Part shown: piece after piece, positions 6,028 through 12,630 of the stretch
Layout of the letters: every line of letters begins with the position of its first letter
Position numbering within the stretch: position 1 is the stretch's first letter
The notes under the pieces: generated by a model
What the model was told of the DNA's origin: nothing
Database searches by the model: none
Seen by the model: only the letters and a program-made list of their open reading frames with translations
Source: Pirellulales bacterium
GTDB lineage: Bacteria > Planctomycetota > Planctomycetia > Pirellulales > Thermoguttaceae
Assembly (NCBI GenBank): GCA_030605745.1
Contig: JAUWHT010000382.1
Span: 1 to 21,069, forward strand
Direction of reading: 5' to 3'
DNA length: 21,069 nt
Translations under genes and position numbers: made by a program

Positions 6028-7524
6028 GTGGACCTGCGACAACTGCAAACCGACCCGGCGGCCTTCCGTGCCGCCCTCTTGATTGACGCTGACGGCACGC
6101 CCCGGCGGTTGGCCGACGTGCTCGACGAATGGCAGGCCGAAGACTTCACTGCACTCGATCCGGGCTGGCGACGGGTTGCGGGGCAGCGAGCGGACGGGCC
6201 GTTGCGGGCCTACTTGGAACGTCCACGCGGCCACAGCAAGACGCTGGACCTGGCCGTCATGGCAAGTTGGACGCTGTTCGCTTCCCGCCGTCAACTCAAA
6301 GGGTTCGGGGCGGCTGCCGACCAGGACCAGGCCCGGTTGCTCCGCGACGCAATCGACGGGCTGGTCAGATTGAACGGCTGGCTGGCGTCGATCTTGCGGG
6401 TTGACAAGTACCGCGTGACGAATGGGCGGACCGGGAGCACATTGGAAATCTTGGCGGCTGACGTTGCATCCAGCTACGGAATCACGCCGGACTTCGTGGT
6501 CGCCGACGAGATCGTCCATTGGCGGGATCGCGACTTGTGGGATTCTCTGCTTTCGTCGGCTGCGAAGCGGCGGCACTGCATGGTGGTCGTGATTTCCAAC
6601 GCCGGCTTCGGGGAGTCCTGGCAGTGGGAAGTCAGGGAAGCGATAAGGCAAGATGCGTCTTGGTATTTCTCACGGTTGGACCGGCCTGTTGCGACTTGGA
6701 TCACCCCTGACCGTCTGGCCGAACAGCGGCGGCTGTTGCCGAGAATCGCGTTTGATCGGCTTTGGTTGAACCGCTGGTCCAGTGGCAGCGGTGACGCACT
6801 CGACCACGCCGACATCGACCGGGCCGTTACACTGGCAGGCCCGCTGCACAAGGCCGAAGAGGGGTGGGCTTACGTGGCCGGGCTGGACCTTGGCCTGTCG
6901 CGGGACAAGGCGGCACTGGCCGTCGTGGGGCGTCATATCGGCTACTGTGAGGAAAAGCCCCGGCCAAAGCGAAAGCTGTCCACCGCTGCGGCGGCGATGG
7001 TCGATCTGGGTTTGTGGGATGAGCCTGAGCCGGATGAGCCTGAAAGCATCTACCACGAAGGCACGGGCCGGTTGAAACTCGCCCGGTTGCATGTCTGGAC
7101 GCCCCCGAGCGAAGGCAAGGTGTCCATCGAAGAAATCGAGAACACCATCGCCGATCTTGACCGGCGTTTCCAGTTGCAAGTCGGCGCCGATCCGTGGCAG
7201 GCCGCGTACCTGATCGAGCGGTTGCAGAAGCGGGGCGTGCCGATCGAGCCGGTGGACTTCACCGCGACGAACTTGAAGAGCATGTGTACCGCGACGCTGG
7301 AGGCGTTCTCCGAATCACAGATCGAATTGTACCCCGATCCGCAACTGCTGGCCGACTTGAAGGCGTTGCGGGTTGTGGAGAAATCCTACGGCGTCCGACT
7401 CGATTCACCACGCGGTCCGGGGGGCCACGGCGACGCGGCGACGGCTTTGGCGATTTCCCTGCATGTAGCACGGGGCAAAGCCCTATTTTCGCAAAAGCCG
7501 GTCGGTAGTATAATTGCATATTGA
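6028..7524 (+). CDS. terL: phage terminase large subunit
   Basis: The 498-aa protein is a complete two-domain terminase: an ATPase that drives DNA into the procapsid plus an RNase H-like nuclease that cuts it. A degenerate Walker A (RPRGHSKT, 65-72) and a Walker B (FVVADE, 156-161, Asp 160 and catalytic Glu 161) are present, with a coupling SNAG at 190-193. The nuclease acids are Asp 287 in GLDLGLS, Asp 388 in VGADPWQ and Asp 469 in GGHGDAATAL. Start is GTG 6028, coupled to the previous stop. No truncation is visible, so packaging is predicted to be functional. The gene ends just upstream of a promoter-plus-hairpin segment. Confidence 0.93.
   Translation: MDLRQLQTDPAAFRAALLIDADGTPRRLADVLDEWQAEDFTALDPGWRRVAGQRADGPLRAYLERPRGHSKTLDLAVMASWTLFASRRQLKGFGAAADQDQARLLRDAIDGLVRLNGWLASILRVDKYRVTNGRTGSTLEILAADVASSYGITPDFVVADEIVHWRDRDLWDSLLSSAAKRRHCMVVVISNAGFGESWQWEVREAIRQDASWYFSRLDRPVATWITPDRLAEQRRLLPRIAFDRLWLNRWSSGSGDALDHADIDRAVTLAGPLHKAEEGWAYVAGLDLGLSRDKAALAVVGRHIGYCEEKPRPKRKLSTAAAAMVDLGLWDEPEPDEPESIYHEGTGRLKLARLHVWTPPSEGKVSIEEIENTIADLDRRFQLQVGADPWQAAYLIERLQKRGVPIEPVDFTATNLKSMCTATLEAFSESQIELYPDPQLLADLKALRVVEKSYGVRLDSPRGPGGHGDAATALAISLHVARGKALFSQKPVGSIIAY
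7486..7514 (+). promoter_or_regulatory. candidate promoter inside the end of terL
   Basis: A TATAAT at 7509-7514 lies 17 nt downstream of a weak TTTTCG (7486-7491), giving a start point near 7520. The -10 overlaps the last codons of terL. It would drive the hairpin-terminated segment that follows and, if terminators are read through, the capsid genes. Confidence 0.4.
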
Positions 7525-7622
7525 ATCAATCGCCGGATGGTCCGGCGGCGGCAATTCAGGCGGCAGGAAAGTCTGAGCTACCCCTTGCAACGGGACGCTC
7601 ATATTTTCCTGCCGCCTTTTTG
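7520..7622 (+). ncRNA. possible short RNA ending in a layered terminator hairpin
   Basis: The segment between terL and the capsid genes folds on paper into a long hairpin. GGCGGCAGGAAA (7559-7570) pairs perfectly with TTTCCTGCCGCC (7605-7616). Inside it TGAGC pairs with GCTCA and CCC with GGG, and TTTTT follows at 7617-7621. With the TATAAT just upstream this could be an independent RNA of about 100 nt. The simpler reading is a terminator or attenuator separating packaging from head genes; the 34-nt inner structure is larger than a normal terminator needs. Confidence 0.4.
7559..7622 (+). terminator. intrinsic terminator between terL and the head cassette
   Basis: A 12-bp perfect stem with a structured 34-nt internal region is followed by TTTTTG. 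It qualifies as a rho-independent terminator on the plus strand and may limit read-through from terL into the capsid genes. Confidence 0.75.
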
Positions 7623-7630
7623 TTTGGTGC

Positions 7631-7837
7631 ATGATGTTTGTCGTGATTGTGACACATGGAAATCAACGCGGCCAGGTCTTCAGCAGACACAAGACACGAG
7701 CGGACGCCGAGAAGCTGCGGGCCGTGGCCGTGGGGCACGGATACGAAGACGCAGAAATCGAACAGGACGAAACAAACAGAATCATTCCCGCCCCCGCCAA
7801 AACTCGCGGCCGGTGCAGCTCGCGACGGACCGCTTGA
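7631..7837 (+). CDS. small hypothetical protein before the capsid gene
   Basis: ATG at 7631 or 7634 opens a 67-68 aa frame beginning MFVVIVTHGNQRGQVFSRHK with an RADAEKLRAVAVGHGYEDAEI segment. The strand-helix-strand feel resembles small phage accessory proteins. No good Shine-Dalgarno is seen, and the gene starts right after the terminator, so expression is uncertain. The last 15 residues are Arg- and Ser-rich and less protein-like. No family recognised. Confidence 0.4.
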   Translation: MMFVVIVTHGNQRGQVFSRHKTRADAEKLRAVAVGHGYEDAEIEQDETNRIIPAPAKTRGRCSSRRTA

Positions 7838-7876
7838 GCGCCCGGCTGTGGCGGGGGTAATAAGAAGAGGTGAAAC

Positions 7877-9271
7877 ATGAGCCTTGAAGTTACCCCAAAA
7901 TTGAAGCGGTGGCTGCGAGAACACGGCCACGCGCCCGACACTTTCGGTCACTCTGAATATGAAACAAAAGCGGTCGAGCTTTTCGCAGAGGGCGAACTGA
8001 CGGCCGAAAAACTACTTGAACTTACGGAGGATGAAGATATGTCTTCAACACTATCACCCGAGAAAATGTACGGCGGTGGCGGCCGCATCGACGTGAAGCG
8101 ACCGTCCGAAGCGTACTCGGAAAAACGCTACACCGCCAAGCACGCCAAGACCGGCGAGAGTATGGTGGACCCGATCTACCAGCGCGAATGCCAGACGATG
8201 AGTGAGGCCGCGAAGGCCCGCCACGGCGTTTTGCTGAAGCACCTGGCCCGCAGGGCCGGCGTGTGGACCGGCCAACTGACGGAGCACGAGGAAAACTTGC
8301 TCGGAGAGGTCTGCCTGGATCACGCATGGTGCGGCAAGGTCTTCGATCAGTATGAGGAGCGGTTTCACGGAGACAAGTCGCTGAAGGCCCTGATCGACGA
8401 CGCACCCAGCGGCGGCCTGGAAGTCGTGCCCATCGAGTTCGATGCCGACGTAATCACTTTTCCGCTGCTGCACGGTGAACTGTTCCCCCAAGTGGACCTG
8501 AAGCCGGTGCCAAGAGGACGCCGGATCGAAGGGGCGTCGATTTCGACACCTACGCTCAGTTGGGGCGGCGGCGACGATAGTTCGATGTCGCTGTTCAATA
8601 CGGCTTCGATGGTGGCCGCGATTGACACCACGATCTTCACGGTTGACGGGGCGATCGAAGTTGGGCGGGATTTCTTGTCCGACTCTCCGGTCAACGTGGG
8701 TGCGACGCTGACCGCCTTGGTCGGCGAGCGGCTGACCAACGAGTTAGACAAAATCGTTGCCAACGGAAACGGCACGACGCAGCCGACCGGCCTGTTTCAG
8801 GCGGCGGGGGTGAGCACGGTGGCGGCAGACAGCGGAGCGGCCGGCCCGCCGACCGTGAACGACTACCTGTCGTTGCTCTTCGCTTTGGCGAAGCAGTACC
8901 GCCGGAAGGAGTATCGCGTCGCGTTCGTCAGCAACGACATGTCCTATCAGCGAAGTCGCCAGATCAAGATCGACACAGCGGCGCCGAGTACCGATCAACG
9001 TCCGGCCCTCAGTCCGCTAAGCGTGGTCAACGACTACGCGACGCTCGGCTGGCCGCACAAGATCGAAAACAACCTGGGCAACACGGCCCTGGGCATCGCG
9101 GCCATGAGCAAGTACAGGATGTACAGAAGGCTCGGCCTTGAAATCCGATTCGAGTCGGGCGGCAAGGAACTGGCCCGCAAGAATCTTACGTTGCTGATCT
9201 ACCGTGCTCGTTTCGGCGGCAAGCTGATGGACTCCAACGCCTTCGTGAAAATGACCGGCGTGCAATCCTGA
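7877..9271 (+). CDS. HK97-fold major capsid protein
   Basis: The 464-aa protein has a helical N-terminal extension (about 1-170) followed by a typical HK97 core. Core landmarks are SMVAAIDTTIFTVDGAIEVG, then ALVGERLTNELDKIVANGNG and TTQPTGLF, and later the E-loop/A-domain region rich in beta strands ending KLMDSNAFVKMTG. It builds the head shell. The RBS AAGAGGTGAAAC precedes ATG 7877. A second start with a better GGAGG (8026-8030, 8-nt spacing) exists at ATG 8039, which would give a 410-aa form without the first 54 residues. In HK97-type phages the N-terminal extension acts as a scaffold removed by a protease; no protease gene is found here. The N-terminal block VTPKLKRWLREHG suggests a conserved helical prodomain. 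Confidence 0.9.
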   Translation: MSLEVTPKLKRWLREHGHAPDTFGHSEYETKAVELFAEGELTAEKLLELTEDEDMSSTLSPEKMYGGGGRIDVKRPSEAYSEKRYTAKHAKTGESMVDPIYQRECQTMSEAAKARHGVLLKHLARRAGVWTGQLTEHEENLLGEVCLDHAWCGKVFDQYEERFHGDKSLKALIDDAPSGGLEVVPIEFDADVITFPLLHGELFPQVDLKPVPRGRRIEGASISTPTLSWGGGDDSSMSLFNTASMVAAIDTTIFTVDGAIEVGRDFLSDSPVNVGATLTALVGERLTNELDKIVANGNGTTQPTGLFQAAGVSTVAADSGAAGPPTVNDYLSLLFALAKQYRRKEYRVAFVSNDMSYQRSRQIKIDTAAPSTDQRPALSPLSVVNDYATLGWPHKIENNLGNTALGIAAMSKYRMYRRLGLEIRFESGGKELARKNLTLLIYRARFGGKLMDSNAFVKMTGVQS

Positions 9272-9285
9272 ATGTGAGGTGAAAC

Positions 9286-9798
9286 ATGGTCAAAGCGGTT
9301 GAAATCGCAATCAACGGGCAGCATAACGAAGCCCTGCACTTCCGCCCGTTGCAACGGTCGATCCGTGGCCGTTTCGATTTTATGCGGATCGGCGAGCCGA
9401 TGGCGAAAGTGAAAGCCACAGAATGGCCGACGCCGATCCCGTCGCAGCGTTTGGGCATCGAGCCGGACGGCACGGGCTACGTTGTCGAACCTTTGCACGA
9501 TGAAGAGTTCGCTCCGATCAAGGAAAAGATCGAGAAGCTGGGCATGAAGTTGGAACCGGCCCTTCAGACGTTCAAGGGAATCGACCTGCCGACGTGGTTG
9601 TTCTGGATCAAGCAAGCGGTTGAATCCGGAATCGCCAAGGTGGTGAGCGGGAAGCTGCCGGACAAGATCGACGGCAAGCCCCGCAAGACCTTCATCGTGA
9701 ACGAGCCGGAGCCGTCGGCAACCGACAAACTGACGGCCGCAATCGAGAAGCAATCGGCGATGTTCGCCAAGCTGCTCGACAGGTTGGGTGAACGATGA
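9286..9798 (+). CDS. hypothetical protein in the head cassette
   Basis: The 170-aa product follows the capsid gene by 14 nt and uses the same GAGGTGAAAC leader before its ATG, implying co-regulated translation. It begins MVKAVEIAINGQHNEALHF, has a charged helical middle (EKIEKLGMKLEPALQTFKG) and a Trp-containing LPTWLFWIKQAVES stretch, and ends in a helix (TDKLTAAIEKQSAMFAKLL). I do not recognise it. The position between capsid and portal suggests a head-morphogenesis or decoration protein. It shares the ATGA stop-start overlap with the next gene. Confidence 0.75.
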   Translation: MVKAVEIAINGQHNEALHFRPLQRSIRGRFDFMRIGEPMAKVKATEWPTPIPSQRLGIEPDGTGYVVEPLHDEEFAPIKEKIEKLGMKLEPALQTFKGIDLPTWLFWIKQAVESGIAKVVSGKLPDKIDGKPRKTFIVNEPEPSATDKLTAAIEKQSAMFAKLLDRLGER

Positions 9799-10049
9799 TC
9801 CGTCGATTCTTGAAACGGTTTGCCACCGCCCGGCTCCAGCGACAGGTCGAACGATTGTCGGCCGAGTTGGCAGCCGAGCAACTCAAAACCAAGGTGGTCG
9901 AAGCCGAGCGTGACAACTTGGCCCAAGTGATTGCACGCGACCGCGAAAGGATCAAAGCGGAGGGTGCGTGCTACGCGAGACAACGAGCCGAAGCCGAAGG
10001 GGTGACCAGTGAACGCGATTTCCAAAGCGCTAGCCGACACGTCGCGTAG
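9795..10049 (+). CDS. small coiled-coil protein in the head cassette
   Basis: The 84-aa protein starts in the ATGA that ends the previous gene. It is nearly all helix: LQRQVERLSAELAAEQLK continuing with TKVVEAERDNLAQVIARDRE shows heptad-like Leu/Val/Ala spacing over residues 13-60. The basic MIRRFLKRFATARL start could bind nucleic acid or membrane. It overlaps the portal start by 41 nt. A scaffolding-like helper is a reasonable guess in a head cassette without a separate scaffold, but this is inference from position and coil content. Confidence 0.7.
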   Translation: MIRRFLKRFATARLQRQVERLSAELAAEQLKTKVVEAERDNLAQVIARDRERIKAEGACYARQRAEAEGVTSERDFQSASRHVA

Positions 10050-11451
10050 CTACGCGATGGCCAAGGCATCCGTCGGCAGCATCGACCCCGGAACGCTCGC
10101 GGCCGGCCCGTCCGGCCTGGTCAACCGACCTTCCCTCGGAAAGCACCGGCAACAGTACGATGCGTTCCGGGGCTGGCAGTATGTTGCTATCTCCGCAATT
10201 GCTAAGCGGGTTAGCAGCCGGCAGATGTTTGTCGGCCGCGTCACGTCCAGGCCGAACCTTTCTCGCTCCAAGGCGCAATGGCTGAAAAACGTCCTGCCGG
10301 ACCGCCTGAAGGCCGTCGGCGAAAGCCTGGAGCCGCTGGAATCGCACCCGTTGTTGGACGCGATGAACGACCCCAATCCGATCATGGTGCGGTGGGTGCT
10401 GTCCTACGTCACGATCTGCTCGCTGGAACTGACCGGCAAGGCGTATCTGTGGATGCGAGACAACGGCAAACGAATCGAGTTCTGGCCGCTGCCGAGTCAC
10501 TGGGTTGAGCCGGACCACACCGGCGGTCTGTTCGCCGGTTTTCAGGTGAGGCCGGACGGCTTCGCCGAACCCTTCCCGCTGCAAGGCCACGAGGTCGCTT
10601 ATGTCCCGTTGCCCGATCCCAAGGACCCGATCCTTGGTTCACTGTCCCCCTTGCAGAGTCAAGCGCGTGCGGTCAACACGGACGATTCGATCCAAGAGGC
10701 GCAGCAACGGGCATTCGAGAACGGAATCTTCCCTTCTCACGTCGTCATCGTCGGCAAGGACGCCGCCGGGATGCGGCCGCGACTGACCGGCCCGCAGCAA
10801 ACGCAGATCATCGGGGCAATTCGCAAGCGATACGTTGGAACCTCAAAGGCGAACGAGCCGCTGATCCTGGACGGCTTGATCGAGAAAGTCGAACGGCTTT
10901 CAAGCATGCCGGCCGAGATGGACTTCATCGACAGCGGCAAGCAGACCAAGGGCCGGATCATGCAGGCGTTTGGGGTGAATCCCCTAATCGTCGGCGAAGT
11001 CGAGGGTGCGAACCGGGCGCAGGCGGTGGTCGCAGAGCAATCGTTCTGCTCTAATGTGATAAACCCGCTACTGGATTTGCTCGGACAGGTCTTCACATCA
11101 AGGATCGCCCCGGCCTTCGCAACGGGCGACGAGCGGCTGGTGGTCTGGTTCGAGCCGGCCGAAGCCCGTGACGAAGAGTTGCGGGCGCGTCGGTGGCAGG
11201 CCGCCCTGAAAGGTGGAATCGTCACCGGCAACGAGTACCGCGTGCATCTTCTCAATCTGCCCGAGCGTAGCGAGTTCGCCGGGCCGGTATCGACGGGCGG
11301 CGACTACGAGTTGGCCGAGTCGATGCGTAGCTTGAATGAAGCTGTAGGCGTACTGAAAGCTCCTCTCAGGATTGATTATGATCCACTCATGCCAGACCGA
11401 ATCGCCGGCCGACTCACGGCCACGGCTGCCGGTGGAAACGGGCGTGGATAG
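10009..11451 (+). CDS. phage portal protein (HK97 family)
   Basis: The 480-aa protein begins with a GTG at 10009 preceded by GAAGGGGTG. It contains recognisable portal landmarks: GWQYVAISAIAKRVSS near residue 60, HPLLDAMNDPNP near 120, LELTGKAYLWMRDNG near 145, WPLPSHWVEP near 165, GSLSPLQSQARAV near 215, and FGVNPLIVGEVEGANRAQAVVAEQ near 330. The portal forms the dodecameric vertex through which terminase packs DNA and to which the tail attaches. Length is normal and the frame intact. Finding it after the capsid gene is unusual, since the common order is terL, portal, protease, capsid. No connector or tail gene follows. Confidence 0.92.
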   Translation: MNAISKALADTSRSYAMAKASVGSIDPGTLAAGPSGLVNRPSLGKHRQQYDAFRGWQYVAISAIAKRVSSRQMFVGRVTSRPNLSRSKAQWLKNVLPDRLKAVGESLEPLESHPLLDAMNDPNPIMVRWVLSYVTICSLELTGKAYLWMRDNGKRIEFWPLPSHWVEPDHTGGLFAGFQVRPDGFAEPFPLQGHEVAYVPLPDPKDPILGSLSPLQSQARAVNTDDSIQEAQQRAFENGIFPSHVVIVGKDAAGMRPRLTGPQQTQIIGAIRKRYVGTSKANEPLILDGLIEKVERLSSMPAEMDFIDSGKQTKGRIMQAFGVNPLIVGEVEGANRAQAVVAEQSFCSNVINPLLDLLGQVFTSRIAPAFATGDERLVVWFEPAEARDEELRARRWQAALKGGIVTGNEYRVHLLNLPERSEFAGPVSTGGDYELAESMRSLNEAVGVLKAPLRIDYDPLMPDRIAGRLTATAAGGNGRG

Positions 11452-11482
11452 CGGCCTGAAATGTAAGCTTCGGGGGGGCATA

Positions 11483-11794
11483 TCAAATAGATTCCAGCAA
11501 CCGTTCGACTCTGTGGATAGCTTCTTGTAGTTCTTGAGGCGTACATGCTCCAGCACCTAATCCTTTAACAGTCACCCGCGCAAACCCTTCATCCCTAATA
11601 GCCTTGGCGAGACTGTAAAGGACCACAACCGCCGAAATGAACTTACCGCAGAATGCTTCTGAATAGGTCGCTGGCCACCAGCTTTTCGGATAGTCGGTAA
11701 CGGGCAGGTTCTTCCGCTCTTGGTCGGGGCGTGGGCCTCCTATTGCTTCGGCCTCTTTCACTAGCTCTTTTGCGCAGGCTATGAGTTTGTTCAT
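11483..11794 (-). CDS. minus-strand hypothetical protein, cargo-like
   Basis: The only minus-strand protein gene predicted inside the element. I choose ATG 11794 because GGAG lies 6-9 nt upstream on the minus strand; an ATG at 11806 has no site. The 103-aa product starts MNKLIACAKELVKEAEA, with a WWPATYSEAFCGKF patch and two helices, and ends AIHRVERLLESI. Its DNA is visibly less GC-rich than its neighbours. Opposite orientation, different composition and location beside the integration module fit an accessory gene (moron), for example immunity or defence. No family recognised. Confidence 0.6.
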   Translation of the reverse strand: MNKLIACAKELVKEAEAIGGPRPDQERKNLPVTDYPKSWWPATYSEAFCGKFISAVVVLYSLAKAIRDEGFARVTVKGLGAGACTPQELQEAIHRVERLLESI

Positions 11795-12095
11795 CGTAGT
11801 CTCCATTTCCCCAGTAAAAGGCGCGTGTAGCTACTCACCATCCACCTGTCTAGCATCTCCGCCAGGGCTGTCAATCCCGGGGGCCGCTTTCCACCGCCAA
11901 AAGCCCCACAAACGCCGCCCCCAGGACGCCCAGGGCAAGCCCTAGCGGCCCTCTCTCCGCACCCCCGGCAATTCTCCCGGCCCCCGCCCTCCGGCCCTGA
12001 AAATGGGTCGTTTTCCCCGAAGAAAAGCCCTATTTACGGATTTGGGCCAATAGGTTATATTTAGGTATATTCTAAAACCTAGTACGCAAGGACCT
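11795..12095. other. intergenic region with promoter of the integration module
   Basis: The first two thirds are C-rich and hold nothing I can support. Near the right end, TTGGGC (12042-12047) and TATATT (12066-12071) with an 18-nt spacer form a plausible promoter. The segment 12051-12080 carries TAGGTT..AACCTA and repeated AGGT words that could be operator sites for the following DNA-binding protein. Confidence 0.45.
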
Positions 12096-12599
12096 ATGAT
12101 GACCGAATACGAAAAACTCAGCAAGCTGCTTGAACCCAAACCCTACGTCATGGCCGACGGGGCCACGGGCAAGGTCCGGCTGACCGACCAGGCCGCCGCG
12201 TTCCGATCTCTGTGCGAGAGGGGTGAGTTCCCGTCCGTGGTCACGCTGAACGCCGGAGAGGCGCTGAAGCGGTTCGCCCGCCTCCGGGGAGCCGACACAA
12301 GCAGACGTGAGTTCACGCTCCGCGACATCGCGGCGATCATGGGGCTGTCCTACCTGAGCGCCTGGCAGTGGGTGGATAAGGGCGTCATCACCCCTTCCGT
12401 CCGACCGGCCACGGGTAAGGGTCGCGGTGAGGTGGAGGCCCGATTCTCCTGGACCGACGCCTTCGTTGCCGGAATCATCGGCAGCTTGCGTCGGCACGGC
12501 CTTGGATTGGATGTGCTGCGGAAGGTTCAGCCGCTGTTTACCAAGTCAACCAAACGAAAACGGACCGGCCGGAAGGTACTATCTTCCAGCCGGCCCTGA
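12096..12599 (+). CDS. MerR-like DNA-binding protein, candidate recombination directionality factor or regulator
   Basis: The 167-aa product starts at ATG 12096 (or the adjacent ATG 12099) behind AAGGAC. Residues about 72-125 (FTLRDIAAIMGLSYLSAWQW, then VDKGVITPSV and a basic GKGRGEVEARFSW) match the winged helix-turn-helix of MerR/excisionase-type proteins: HTH, then wing. The N-terminal part has no motif. It ends 31 nt before the large serine recombinase. Small DNA-binding proteins in this place either repress the module or act as the excision partner of the integrase. The distinction needs experiment; the HTH itself is clear. Confidence 0.7.
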   Translation: MMTEYEKLSKLLEPKPYVMADGATGKVRLTDQAAAFRSLCERGEFPSVVTLNAGEALKRFARLRGADTSRREFTLRDIAAIMGLSYLSAWQWVDKGVITPSVRPATGKGRGEVEARFSWTDAFVAGIIGSLRRHGLGLDVLRKVQPLFTKSTKRKRTGRKVLSSSRP

Positions 12600-12630
12600 C
12601 CACAACCAACCCTAGAACGGAGGGCCAATC

